From Cordia subcordata (lineage: Eukaryota; Streptophyta; Magnoliopsida; Boraginales; Cordiaceae), in NCBI GenBank assembly GCA_028554755.1, contig JAPTOF010000020.1, forward strand, positions 8,003,001 to 8,067,000: a DNA stretch of 64,000 bases. The letters run 5' to 3'. Made by a program: the position numbers and the translations under genes. Below, piece by piece: positions 21,767 through 34,200 of the stretch. Each line of letters starts with the position of its first letter. Within the stretch, counting starts at the first letter, position 1. A model generated the notes under the pieces. It made no database searches. It was not told the DNA's origin and worked only from the letters and a program-made list of their open reading frames with translations.

Positions 21767-22837
21767 TTATAAGATGAGACGTAGTAAGGACAGCTTCCCC
21801 CAAAAAAGATTTTGGAACATTCTTTTGAAACAAAAGACATGAACAATGACTAAAAAATGACCATTTTTTCTTTCAGCAATCCCATTTCGTTGAGGTGTGT
21901 TAACACATGAATATTCATGAATAATTCCCTCGTTTTGAAAGTATAAGGATAAAGTCTGATTATTCTGATTAAAATAGTCTATAGCATTATTTGTCCTCAA
22001 CCTCTTAATTCCAACATTAATTGAGTTTTGATCATTTTATGGAAAAGAGGAAAAATGTTGTTCACGTCAGACTTCTGTTTTAACAAACAAATCCATGTAA
22101 CCCCTTTACAATCACGAATGAATGAAACAAACCAACGAGCCCCTGAAATGTGAGGGACTTGAGAGGGACCCCAAATATCACTGTGGATCAAAGAAAAAGG
22201 AATTGTAATTCTTTAATTGCTCAAAGGAAAGGAAACATGTCAGTGTTTAGCAAATTCACAAACATCACAGTGAAAATCATTTATGATGATACTCTTAAAA
22301 AAGGATGGAAACATGATACTAAGAATTTAAAGGGATGATGTCCAAATCTAAGATGATGAAGCCAAATTTGCTCTTTCTTGGAAGAAGATTTGCTTGATAG
22401 AAACAAGAGAGGTCATTGTTGCTCATTGTTCACTTGGTTGCTTGGTAACTAAAGATAATAAAGACCACGTCTCACCTTAGCATGTCCAACCATCCTCCTT
22501 ATAACTTGGTCCTAAAATGCACAAGAAATATCAGAAATCATCACATTGCAATTTAGATCTTTTATCAGTTGATGGACAAATAAAAGGTTTTAGATAACTT
22601 AGGTACATGTAGCACAGTTCTAAGGGTCATGGATGCACTTACAACAATGTCTTCCTGGTCGACAACAATGTCCAAGGATCCATCAACAATGGTTACTTTT
22701 CTATTGCTAGGGCAGAGATGATAAGTGAGGAATTTGTATAAAGAATGGGTCCTATGATCAATTGCCCCAAAATCAATGACCCAGGAATTCGAAAAATCTG
22801 AACATGGGGCATTTAAAGCATACAAGGAATGAAGCAT
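21767..22837 (-). pseudogene. Copia pre-integrase and integrase, copy 2
   Basis: 'SWVIDFGAIDHRTH' at 22837-22565, 'MIHSDIWGPSQVPHISGARW' with the first catalytic Asp at 22191, 'RTNN' in place of RTDN, and 'IAERKN'. Frameshifts break the domain. Confidence 0.75.
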
Positions 22838-23082
22838 ACCTAAAATTTGCTAAGGAATAGGTACCTACAGACTTCTCTATTGACTTGAGGAGAAATCTTA
22901 GCCTCCCAAAATGTCTTCTTTGATGATTTCATTTTGCTGTCCACTAAAATTTATAGCATCACGTGATCTGTTTTCTCTAGATTGAGCCATATGTACTTGA
23001 CTTCACTATGGTCCATTTCTAGATCGTCTATTCCATTGAAAACTTTGTGGTTTTCCATGAAGAATCCAACATTGTTACTTGG

Positions 23083-23900
23083 TCAGACGAGGCCTTTTGT
23101 AATAGCTGCACCAAAGATTATCCTTGTTTGAAGGCTAATCTTTTCAACATTAAACTTTGGTTTGTCACCATTGATTTTTCCTAGCATTGTTGATCCTTCA
23201 ACTGGTTGAGAGTAAAGCATAACTCTCCTTCGACTTTCTTCAGCAATGATGATGGAGATAATCTTATTCAATGAAGGTAATCATGTTTTCCCAAAATTTG
23301 AATTCTGACCTGATCAAACTCAACATTCAAACTAGCAAGAAAATCATAAATTCGTTCCCTTTCAATGAAATTCTTTAGGGCCATTGCATTAGTATTGTAT
23401 TTCATCTCAATGAAGCGATAATGGTCCATCTCTTGCCCATACTCTGTTACTAAAAGATCTCCTTGTTTTGTGGCAGAAATTTTGGTTTTAATAACAAACA
23501 CTCGGACAACATCCTTTACCTTAGAATAAGTCTATTCTGCAGCTTCCCATATTTCTTTAGATCTTGATAGGAACTTAAATATATACTAATTTATGGTTGC
23601 ATGGAATTCCATAACCAAGACATGACCATGGAATCCTCTTCATCTCAAGCATTAAAATTGGGATCTCTCTTCTTGGGCCTAGTCCTTTGGAGATGACTCA
23701 ATTTTTCCTTCCGTTTTAAAAAAGTCCGAACCACTTGAGACCACTTCGTATAGTTTTTGCCATTCAATTTGTATGCAGATTGAATGTTTCGTAAGTCTGC
23801 AATTTGACTAACTTTCACATCCTCAAATTGAGCAGCATATTGTTATGGAGTTCTAGAAATTTTTTCAGTTATGGCAGTCATTTTGTATTTCTATTGTTGT
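23083..23900 (-). pseudogene. Copia gag remnant, copy 2
   Basis: Contains the same gag sequence as 12650-13680, without the internal 165-bp duplication. The stretch 'YNTNAMALKNFIERERIYDF' with 'LASLNVEFDQVRIQILG' (23501-23268) is the conserved copia gag core. Confidence 0.75.
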
Positions 23901-24789
23901 TTGATTGAGTGTAAGAAATTTCATCAATGAAGGCCGAATAGAGAAGAAAGGTGCAAATTACTTTATTGTTGAATAAACAACAAAGTAGAGAATGCACATT
24001 AAGGGTCAAAGGTATGGCTTGGTAATGAAGGCCTAATGTAATAAAATTCTTGATCCTAGAGAGAAACCTAAAGCCTCGGATTCCATGAGAAAAAATCTAG
24101 ATTTTTTTGTATATCTAAAATGCTTTGTTATTTACATAGTATTTATACGACAAGTTAGAGCTATTCTAAGAAAGTTTGGCATTCTATCAATCCCTAGAAA
24201 TCAAGACAATATATTTATAGCTGATCTCCTATAACTGGAATTCAAATATGTGCCTATCATCACTACCATTCACATAAATCTTGGAAAATTCACATAAATG
24301 ATGAGATTTAATTTGAATTTGAATTTCCAACAATTCCCATAATACCCATAATATGCTCTTTACAAAGAGTATTTTACCCAACTCATTTATTATCAAATAG
24401 AAAATGTAAATAAAATTTTGTTTTGCAGCCAATCCTACTTTTTTTTTTCTTTTTAACCATATTACATGGTCTATATACGTATATAATTATAGTTATCAAC
24501 AAAATGTCCTTCCTTACCTATATAATTCGTGTCTAACCCTACACCTGTGAATAGGGTTACTAAAATTTGGCATAAGTGGATAGCTGAAAAATATTTTAGT
24601 CATTTTATGATGTTTATAATATTATCCCAATCTAACATGAAATGAATTTAAAAAAAAAAAAAGAAAATTGGCTATTGATTAAGGGTTGAATGCATAGCTT
24701 GATGAATGGCCACATGGTGTCTCTCAAGTAATGACCATGGGTGGGAGAAGCATCATTCATCTTGGCTTCTTAAATAGATGTTACTGAAG

Positions 24790-25632
24790 TAGATAGCGTA
24801 AGTTGTGAATATAGCATATCTTTACACGTTCCGTACGTTATCTTCTCCAGTTTTATATTTTTACACTTACAAGTTTTATATTATAGGTTTACAAATTCTG
24901 TGCTACAAGTTTTACATTATATGTTTATAATTTTTATATTATATTGTTCATAAATTTATAGTGTAGGTTCACAAACAAAATGTTATATAACAATCCATTA
25001 CAGTACAAAACATCATTGCAAAATGGTCGAGCGTTATAAATAAATTTCTAAGCATTTTCATTATTTTACACTAAATAAATCTCTAGTTTCATTAAGAATA
25101 GGGAAAACAATAAAATTAAGTGTGACAACAAGAGAAGAGGAGCATGGTATAATAACCCAATATAATATGCACTCATATTATGATATACTTAAATGTGCAT
25201 GGTGCATTGTCCAATAGATCTCACAATCTGGGCGTCGACGAACACAACACAACAATCGGATCATCAATCGGACACTGGTAACACCTCCGATTGCGAGCTC
25301 CGAAATCGTTCACAGGTTGTGAACATACTGTTCACATATTGTCAACATATATTAGAAAATCATACATAGGTAATTTATCATTGTGAACATATGATATAAA
25401 GTTTTTGAATATATAATATAAAATTAATGGATAAGTAAATTGTAAATAATTAAAAGTTTTGAACATAAAGTGAGTTAAAATTATAAGCATATAACATGTG
25501 ATTTGTAAATAATAAAAAATTATAAATATATCGTATAAAAATTGTGAATTTATAATAACAAAGTGTGAATGCACTATTGTGAAATGCACAGTATTAGATA
25601 AGTACATAAAATTTAGGGTGCATAGTATCCAG
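24790..25632. mobile_element. Inverted-repeat element upstream of NLR copy 2
   Basis: Duplicate of the element at 14590-15385, with 'tatgcactcatatta' on the left and 'tagggtgcatagta' on the right. It has an extra 'actgttcacatattgtcaa' segment near 25325 that also appears in the independent copy at 45.7 kb but is missing from copy 1. It ends about 128 bp before the NLR start. Confidence 0.55.
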
Positions 25633-25759
25633 TGCCGTGGATAGAATGATTTTACTGCATGTCTGCGTTTACGGGCTAATAAATACCATATTGTCTAATT
25701 CTTGCTAGATACCAGGGTTAAGATCTCTTTTACAACCTAGAAAAGAACAATTGCTAAAG

Positions 25760-28700
25760 ATGGAGGTGCATTACCTAAATATCTCCGAATCGTTGTCTCT
25801 TCTCGAGATGCAAGAAAAAAGATACGAGAGCAGTATAAATGGTGACCCGTTGAAGGATCATATACTTTCCCTCAAACTTGGGCTTCCGTTTCTAAGGACA
25901 TTTCTCCGCTTCTCGGACAGTAGAACCCTTAAATTGCGTATTAAAGATATGGTTTACAATTTGTGGTGGGAACTTCACTCGGTCTCTAGAGGACCAAAAG
26001 ATGCAAGTCACATCTGGTACTGGGATTCTGTGTATTCTAGTTTGCGTGGAAAGATGAAGAATGTCATCGTCAAGCCAGAAACCAGGGAATATGATGACAT
26101 ATTTTTGGAATTCTTTGACAACAAGAGATACTTCAAGGAAATAAATGATTTTCTTCTAGAGAGGTTAGGGGATTTGGTAAGTGGTAAGGTTGATTTGATT
26201 CCTTTGGCAAAAGAGATTGAAGACCTCAGAGAGAAGCTAAGACTTCTGAAAGCTTTGTTTACATATCTGGCAAATAAACAGATACACGTCGCCGAAGAAA
26301 ACAAAGAGTTGTTGAGTCCTCTTGTTGCTTTGCTTGAAAAATCAGCACGTCTCATGTTCTTATGCTTGGTTGACGAAATGGATGAAGAGATGGGATTTGC
26401 AATGAAGCGTAAACTGTCTTACCTAAAAGAGGAGATCAATGCCAATGAGATCTATATGCTGGTCCTGAGAGCTTCAATGTTATCTGAATCAAGACACAAT
26501 CACCTGGAAAGTGAATTTTATCTCCTTGACAATCAAATAAGGCTTCTAGATTGTAACATTCATCTGAATGATCCGAGCTTGAAGCTATATGATGAGCTGA
26601 AAATGCTTCAAACGTTTCTTGGAGATCTGGCACATGAACAGAAGATAAAGAAATTCAGTTATCTCGTAACATCCATTGAAGCCATTACTTGTAAGGCAAT
26701 ACCCATCCTTTATTCATGTTGTTACAGAAACATGAAAGAAGACATGGCTAGGAAAGTGCTTGGCGCATTAACTGAGGTTCTTGACCAAATCAAACATATT
26801 CAGGCAGAGGTCAAAGAGACTGAGTCATATATCTATCCTGAAACAGATGGATTAGGATTTCTGGATCATTTTCCGCAACATCTGGAGCAGCAGCAAGAAT
26901 CTCAGCTAGAATTGACTGAGATTCTGAAAAATCAAATTGAAACACTCCATGGGGATTTTGCTTACCTCAGATCATCTTTTCTGAAAATAATGAAGCAACA
27001 ACATAATGAGTATGAAGAACTAGGAGATCTTTGGACACGCATCATAGGCTTGGAATACCAGGCAGAACACGCCATCAACTTTCACCTGGTACAAAATGCT
27101 CCTCTCTCTCTTGTAATGTCATCACTTTCTCAAATCACAGAACAAGTCAAACTTATTAGATCAACAGTAACATTGTTCTATGATGGGGAGAAGAAGACTT
27201 CCGGTCATGTAACTTCTCAAACTATTGACGCAGCTCCCAATAGAGTAGTGCCTTTTGAGAATGATGTAGTATTAGGTTTTGAGGCTGAAGCGACGATGGT
27301 AGAGCATCATCTTGTTGGTGACACAAGGGAACTAAATGTTGTCTCAATTGTAGGCATGTCTGGACTTGGCAAAACAACTCTAGCCATGAAAATCTTTTGC
27401 AGTCCTTCAATCATTGACTACTTCGAAGTTCGAGCCTGGTGCTCTATTTCTCAGATGTACCAGAAGAGAGAATTGTTGCTTACCATTTTAAGTGCCCTTG
27501 TCCATGATAACATTGAAATCCGTCTGAGTGATGAGCAGTTACGGGAAATGATTTACAAACATTTAAAAGGTCATAGATATCTTATTGTCCTTGATGATAT
27601 ATGGGACGTGAGTGCATGGCATGATTTAGCAAGGTGTTTTCCCGATGATGGAAATCATAGTCGTATTCTCATAACTACTAGATTACAAGAGTTAGCTTTA
27701 CGAATTAAAGTTGATAGTAAGGTCCATTCTCTTCGTTTTTTATCAGTTGATCAGAGTTGGGAGTTACTGCAAAAGAAATTGTTTCAACATGAGAGCTGCC
27801 CTGCCGAACTTTTGGAAGTGGGAAGAAGAATTGTCGAACATTGCGAGGGTATACCACGTGCAATTGTTCTGATAGCTGGATGTCTTGCAAAGGTGGAGAA
27901 GAGAGCAGACAAGTGGACAGAAATTTTAAGAATGTTAAGTTCAATCACCATAAGTGAATTAGGAGATGGGGGTGGGACCATAGTAGACCTAAGTTACCAA
28001 GATCTCCCATATCATTTGAAAATGTGTTTTCTGTATATTAGAGCATTTGTAGAAGAGGATGAACAAATTCCCGTTTCTACATTGAAATGGTTATGGATAG
28101 CTGAAGAATTTATAAAAAAAAATGGAGTTAAGAGTTTGGAGGATGTGGCTGAGGAGTATCTCATGGATCTTATCAATAGAGGCCTGGTAATAGCTGCCGA
28201 AGAAAGATCACTTGGAGGAGTCAAAGCATGTCGTGTTCATGATCTCGCGCGTGAGTTCTTGTTGGAGAAAGCAAAAAAGGAGAGTTTGTTGCAAGTGATG
28301 CAAGCAGACCCCCTCTCTAAATTTTTGAAAGTATATGATCAACGTCAGCTTAGCATTTGTTTCAAGAGGGATGACCTAATGGAACCAAAACCATTTGGCA
28401 GTAGCATTCATTCGCTGTTGCATACTGCCACTGCGTATCCCTATTACGTCATCGAATTCTCATTTCAGAACTTCAAGCGTCTGAGAGTGTTGCATTTAGG
28501 TTGTATAAACATCAAGTCTTTCAGCGAAATAGTATCACTGATTAATTTGAGGTTGTTAGCCGTGGGAGCTAGAATAACTTCTATCCCATCCTCAATAGCT
28601 AACCTTTGGAATCTGCAATGCTTGCTTGTCGAAGCCAATGGACTCGATTCCGATAACAACGTCGACGTACCAGATTCTATTTGGCTCATGGTGAACTTGA

Positions 28701-29404
28701 AGCATGTGCATATAAATCCTGGTGCTTGTTTTAAGGTGCACAACAGGATTATAGACTCCCCTTTATGCGAAACGTTGTCCATGCCATTTTTCTCTTCTAA
28801 AGAGGATGCTGAGAAGTTGCTGAGGATGCTACCAAACCTTCGGAAATTAAAATTCATATTTCCGTCTCGTTGTCCATTTCCGACATTGGACTTTCTCCGT
28901 CAACTTGTGTCACTGAAGGTGATTTTCCATAAACCACAGTATGGACCACATGATAGTCACTTCAATGTCCCTGTTCAATTACGGAAATTGACTCTTTTCA
29001 ACTCCGCACTTTCATTGGATGGCATTTCAAGAATTGGAAGGACAGTTCCAAACCTAGAGGTTCTCAAATTAATTGGTTTGGATTCAGGCGAAACGTTGGA
29101 CATGGATGACGGGGCCTTCCCAAGGCTAAAATATTTGAAACTAAGGCGTGTACGGATTGTGGAGTGGATTAATTATTCAGACTATTTCCCCCCCCTTGAG
29201 CAACTAGTGTTGGAAGACTGCAGATATCTTAAGGAGATCCCTAGAGTTCTTGGAGATATTCCCACCCTACGGATGATCAAGGTGAGCAATTGCAATCCTT
29301 CTTTACACACATCAGTAAGAAGAATTGAAGAGGAGCAGAGAGACTTGGGAAATAAGGACCTTATAGTCTGTATCTATCCTAAGGAACGACAATATAGCGA
29401 GTAA
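25760..29404 (+). CDS. R1-type CC-NB-ARC-LRR immune receptor, copy 2
   Basis: Intronless ORF of 1214 aa from the ATG at 25760. Residues 1-480 are nearly the same as in copy 1. NB-ARC has P-loop GMSGLGKTT (532-540), LIVLDDIWD (608-616) and ILITTR. The GLPL position reads GIPRA (697-701), which is unusual because the Leu is replaced by Arg. VHD (826-828) is an accepted MHD variant. LRRs follow, again close to copy 1 but with changes in the last repeats (about 29160-29290). NB-ARC differs from copy 1 at roughly a third to half of positions by eye, far more than either flank. The role as an intracellular pathogen sensor is inferred from the family. The intact VHD makes this the better candidate for a normally regulated receptor. 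Confidence 0.93.
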   Translation: MEVHYLNISESLSLLEMQEKRYESSINGDPLKDHILSLKLGLPFLRTFLRFSDSRTLKLRIKDMVYNLWWELHSVSRGPKDASHIWYWDSVYSSLRGKMKNVIVKPETREYDDIFLEFFDNKRYFKEINDFLLERLGDLVSGKVDLIPLAKEIEDLREKLRLLKALFTYLANKQIHVAEENKELLSPLVALLEKSARLMFLCLVDEMDEEMGFAMKRKLSYLKEEINANEIYMLVLRASMLSESRHNHLESEFYLLDNQIRLLDCNIHLNDPSLKLYDELKMLQTFLGDLAHEQKIKKFSYLVTSIEAITCKAIPILYSCCYRNMKEDMARKVLGALTEVLDQIKHIQAEVKETESYIYPETDGLGFLDHFPQHLEQQQESQLELTEILKNQIETLHGDFAYLRSSFLKIMKQQHNEYEELGDLWTRIIGLEYQAEHAINFHLVQNAPLSLVMSSLSQITEQVKLIRSTVTLFYDGEKKTSGHVTSQTIDAAPNRVVPFENDVVLGFEAEATMVEHHLVGDTRELNVVSIVGMSGLGKTTLAMKIFCSPSIIDYFEVRAWCSISQMYQKRELLLTILSALVHDNIEIRLSDEQLREMIYKHLKGHRYLIVLDDIWDVSAWHDLARCFPDDGNHSRILITTRLQELALRIKVDSKVHSLRFLSVDQSWELLQKKLFQHESCPAELLEVGRRIVEHCEGIPRAIVLIAGCLAKVEKRADKWTEILRMLSSITISELGDGGGTIVDLSYQDLPYHLKMCFLYIRAFVEEDEQIPVSTLKWLWIAEEFIKKNGVKSLEDVAEEYLMDLINRGLVIAAEERSLGGVKACRVHDLAREFLLEKAKKESLLQVMQADPLSKFLKVYDQRQLSICFKRDDLMEPKPFGSSIHSLLHTATAYPYYVIEFSFQNFKRLRVLHLGCINIKSFSEIVSLINLRLLAVGARITSIPSSIANLWNLQCLLVEANGLDSDNNVDVPDSIWLMVNLKHVHINPGACFKVHNRIIDSPLCETLSMPFFSSKEDAEKLLRMLPNLRKLKFIFPSRCPFPTLDFLRQLVSLKVIFHKPQYGPHDSHFNVPVQLRKLTLFNSALSLDGISRIGRTVPNLEVLKLIGLDSGETLDMDDGAFPRLKYLKLRRVRIVEWINYSDYFPPLEQLVLEDCRYLKEIPRVLGDIPTLRMIKVSNCNPSLHTSVRRIEEEQRDLGNKDLIVCIYPKERQYSE

Positions 29405-31210
29405 GTCAGACATGAATGCCATTGAATTTCTTTCTTTTGCAATTACTTCTATTATACTCATAAATGGGATGCTTCATAGGCGAAATAGAAAACATCTGAG
29501 ACAACTCTTCGATAATAAGAAGTAGCTTTCACAGTTTTCGTTCATCAAAACACGCTTTCCCTTTGCTTGTTTCTTCTAGTACTATCATGTTTTATTAAGA
29601 CAATGATAATCTTAAGCTATTAAATTTCCTCCGGAAATAGTTAGCTACCACTTTTCTCTTAAGTAATTTGAGATATCAGCTTCTATTTGTTAAGTTTGGT
29701 GTCAAAATTCTAACTTCTAAAGTTATCATGATAGTTATCCGACAAAAGCCTAAGTTAAGGGTTAATTTCTAAAACTTACAGCGGTTTAAGTACTATGTCT
29801 AAAAGACAAGGGCTATAGTCTTATATATTAATATAAAAATAAAAGATTGGCTACAGCCCTCTTGTCAAGCACATTATCTTCTCCGGCCTCTATGTTGAAT
29901 TAGGGGGTGGGGAATGGGAGGGAGAAAGAGAGCAGCCAAAGAGGAAGAAAAGAAATAAAAGAGAAACAAAAGAAGAAAGAGGTAGAAGAGAAGAATTGCA
30001 CCTTAACAAAACTAGGAGAAGATTGAATCATCTAGGGGAGATCTTATTAGTTTGTATATATATGTAGACCACATGGTCGACAAAATGTCTACATGGATGC
30101 TTTACATGATGTGTCCTCGTAGTGTACTGTTTTATACGGTAGCTGAGAGTGTTTTTGATGGTGGAATTATTTGGTGGATATGGAAGATTGCGTGTACTGT
30201 TGTTGGCGCCATTTATGTGCAGTGCTTATGCGGTGTGTGAGTGTGTACTGATCTCCTGTGTGCGCGTTTGTCAAGCAGTCTGGTAGGTGTAATGATCAGG
30301 CCTTAACAAACAATTAGGTCACCGCTATGCAGCAAGCCACTAAGTAGCAGTTAAGAAATATTGTGACCGCCAAATGAAGCATGGTCTGAGAGTTCATGCC
30401 GCAATGTCGATTGGATGTCTTCTAAAAGTTTAATACTCTAGCTTGTGGAATTGAGTGATGGATCATGTGAAAAGATTGGTTATACAGTAGTCTTTCGCTG
30501 GTGCTTTTAAAATTAAATTAGTTTCAGAATATACTTAAGAGTACCAAGTCAAGAGTTTGATGAAGAAGTCCCTAGATCTGATAAATTTCCTGACCCTTGA
30601 ATGAGACAGTTATTTAATGTATTCATTATTGGTGGTAGAGGTAAGCCCTGTGAAAAGTGTACAATTCATTAAGATTCTTATTTATACTGCAAACTAGAAA
30701 TTCAAATGCATATCTATGAGTTCGTATTCTATGCCACTACAGTATGGAGTTTACGTGCGTTTCTAAAAGATTGTATTCTTGGGTATGGAGTTTAAGGGAT
30801 TTTCTTGGGTTTCTATTAGAGTTAAAATCAACCTTATTGGGCTTGTTTTTCTTCTTCGCTTATCCTATTATGGAAGAAAATGACATGTCTATCTTTGTCC
30901 ATTTTGTACAAGTTTTGCTCTCTAATTTCCAGGTTAGGCTTATTCTTCTTTTATGGTCAGTCCATTTTGGATTAGTGATGCTTTATTAGTTCCACTGCAA
31001 GACTGCTTATTTGTTCAACCCAATTGCCGGTGGACTCCTAAAGTTTCAGATCTCATCTTGCTCGGATTGGGTTTATATTTCGTTCTTCCAATAATCCAGT
31101 TGAAATTCCGTGCATACTTTTTGTATAAACATTTTTTTGGCATTCTGAATTGGTAATATCCAGATTTTTTTGAAATTCATCAGATCTTTTCTGACTTTCA
31201 GCAATTAATC
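29405..31210 (+). other. 3' flank of NLR copy 2
   Basis: Near-identical to 19160-21019, including the short unassigned ORFs (30744-30989, 30953-31156). No family was recognised. Confidence 0.5.
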
Positions 31211-34200
31211 TCGTTTGACATTCCAGGCATATGTTGTTCAGAATCCCCCATAATTATTTATGAATATATGGCAGCTTTTAGTGAGACTTGAAAACTTAAG
31301 TACTTAGTTAAGGAGGGAAATTCTCCCTGGTAAGTATACAGAGGGACACAACCTTCTCATCCTATGTATTAAATCAGTCAACAACCGTCCAGGTATTATC
31401 CAACCGAGACAACAACAAAGTTACAAAATCCTTGTTCCTTCTTTCACCATATTCCAGCATTTTTTTCGTGATTTGTTTGATACTCTCGTACACTAGGCTA
31501 GTAGTTCACCCTTTCTGAAACACTAAAGCATGTGGTTCATGTCATATACAATAACTTGTCGATGGATTGTGAATCTCCATGTCGTATACCCACCGGAGAG
31601 TCCATTGTTTGTTTTCACATTGACAAACCAAAATCTGTTGATGTTTCTTGTTCATATTTTAAAGATATATCTTTCTTATCTTACTGAAATGTACCACAAC
31701 ACCATTCAAAACAAACCAAAAAACAAGGATGTGGAAGTGTGAACTGTAAAACATGAGACATGACTAGTATCATACCATCTTCTTTGAACTAGATGTATAG
31801 TTAGTTCCACGCATTAAATCAATTCCACTATTGCTAAGCTTATTTCATTCAATAGTTAGTGATTTCATTGGTTTCTCTGTCAGTGACTTTCAGCAGGAGG
31901 ACTTCAGGGAAGAGCAGGAAGAGCAATGATAGCTGAAGCTGGAGCACTTCACAGTCACGGAGGCACTTGGCAATGTTTTTTGTTTGTTGTTTTTCCGTTT
32001 TTGGTTAGTTGAAACCTTGATTTATAGAGTTCATGTTTGTTGTTTCTCCATTTCCAAAGATAGTAGAAGCATTCATAAGATAAGTCCACCTTGTGAAATG
32101 GATTTAAAACAAAAAGTTTTGCAGTTGGGACGTGATTGGACTTTTTTCCCAGTCAAGGGGAAGATTTTTAGTAGTTTTTTTCTCCTTGAAACCCCACCCT
32201 TAATGTATTCGGCTATCACATATGACGAGAAGTAATTCCAGTCACTTGAACTACTCTCTAATTCCAAAATTTCACTGCATGACAACTCTGTTAGAAACTG
32301 AATTTGCATTTCTTCTCAAACACTGAAATCTTAGGAGGGACTTCAATTACTATCATTTTGGGATATATATATTTTTTTTTTTTTTTTGGGTGCGGAATCA
32401 GTTTGGTGTTTTCCGGCCTCCGGGGTCTGCTTGGCTTTCCAGTAAAAGCTATTTCTGCATTATCTAAAACTTTGAGGTTAACATTAAACAGAGTTGTACG
32501 CATTCCAATTACTACAATCTACTGGGCAGGTAGCAACTTATTTATAACCTGTTTTGACGTTCGGTTTTCATATTAAAAAAAAAAGTAAAATAAAATAAAA
32601 AAGAAAAGGGTTTGTTACAATTCAGGTGAGTGAGATATTGGACTAATAAACAAATTTGAGTTTGGACTAGATTAAACAAGAGTTTTTATATCTACGCGTA
32701 TTTTCAACGTGCGGTTTACGGAAAGCAAGTCTATACTGTGCGTGTATGTATATTAAATTAAAAATATTTTTTTACGTAAAAACAAACAATAATGAAAAAT
32801 TAAGAAAAATAAATAAATAATAAATAATAAATTACAAACATATTATTTAAATAAAAATAATTTTAAATTTTAAATTTTAAATTAAAAATAAAATGAAAAT
32901 AAATACATAAATAAATAAACATCATTCTAAATATCAATTTTATTGAACAATAAAACTACTCTTTTATTGATCAACAATTTTTTATTTTTTTATCTAACAA
33001 TAAAACTACTTTTTTCAACTCCAAATTTAAGTTTAACTTCGTCCAAAATAGCAATGGGAGATCTTAACAGCACTGCCGAGCAAACTCTTACTAGTTATAT
33101 CTGTTGCCTAGATAATGCACCAAATGGGCGGGGGAGGGGGGGGGGGTTAGGGAGTGTTGAATTGGGTTATCACAAAATTTTGGAAATATAAACATTCACA
33201 TAACAAATCACAAAGACTATCAATAATTGATGTACAAGTAAGCAAAAATATAATGAGAAGAATTTTAGCTAAAATAGTTATATACACCTTAAGTGGCGAT
33301 TTATCAAATACTTTAAGCATAATATAAACAGTATTAAGAATGTAAGGACGGAAAAGATCTAACACAACTATTAGGACGATATGCACTTTTCAAAGATCTA
33401 GTCCACCATTTAAGGTATTTTTCCTAGAGTTTCTTAACAGTCTATATGTTAGCTTCAAGTAAACTATTTTAACTGTTAGCTAGTAAAGCAGTAGTCAACA
33501 ATATAATCGTAGTGAAGCATTAGGCAACAATATAATCGGCTTTTTTAATATTTGGAAAAGCCAAAGACCAATAGCAGCTTCTTTACAACGTTGGGGAGTG
33601 ATAGAATAGCAACATCAAGCTTCTTTGATAGTTTAAGAATCTATAGGCCAAACAATAGGAGAGGGGGTTGAAAAAGTTGATATAAAAATCTAACTTCTCT
33701 ATAAATTGGATAATATAATTGAAATTCTTGAATACTCTTTAAATTTGCAAGATATAAGTTCAAGATGGTGCTTGATCAATATAAAAGTTCTAATATATGT
33801 TAGAAGAAGTTTTGAAGCATCTCCTCTGTGCATAAGTGAGCTGGGTTTATATAAAATAAAAATAAAAGATAGGACGTTCGAAAAATTATGTTCAAGATGG
33901 TTAGTTTTTTCAGCGGGTCAATTGGGAGCACTTCCAGCACATTTGGAAAAAAATTCTAGTGCTGCGCAGTTGACCCCTCTTTGTGGAAGTTCTTCCGGGA
34001 GTGCTTTTGACAGAGAGAGATTATGTTCAATTTGCTTCCGAAACTAATCTTTGGAGGATATAAACTATGAAGGTGATCTGCATCCATTTAAACATCTTAA
34101 AACATTTGTTAAAGCTCCTGAAGAAAGGAATTGAAAAAATTTTGAGAAATCATCAAGAGTTGTGTAGATAAGTGCAAGTTCAAGGCAAACGACAAAAATT

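Larger units (their letters stand above)
21226..24332 (-). mobile_element. Copia retrotransposon, copy 2, truncated at the duplication junction
   Basis: Contains 5' LTR, gag, pre-integrase and integrase as in copy 1, and stops in the linker before RT because the duplication breakpoint falls there. The integrase motif equivalent to RTDN reads RTNN ('RTNNAIDYF', about 22000), losing the second catalytic Asp. 'NTPQRNGIAERKN' remains. It lacks a stretch of about 42 bp near 23135 that copy 1 has in the gag knuckle region. Confidence 0.85.
21026..31210 (+). repeat. Tandem duplication unit 2 (about 10.2 kb)
   Basis: Starts at 'ggtttgtgggatgg', directly after the end of unit 1, and ends at 'tttcagcaattaatc', after which the sequence becomes unique ('tcgtttgacattcc'). 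At its end unit 2 lacks 'taaattgtattaactag', which is present in unit 1. The two units are head to tail with only about 6 bp between them. Confidence 0.9.

Noticed and set aside
33706..34047. 113-codon plus-strand ORF in the 31-35 kb gap
   Set aside because: Lies in AT-rich, repeat-like sequence and resembles no known protein.
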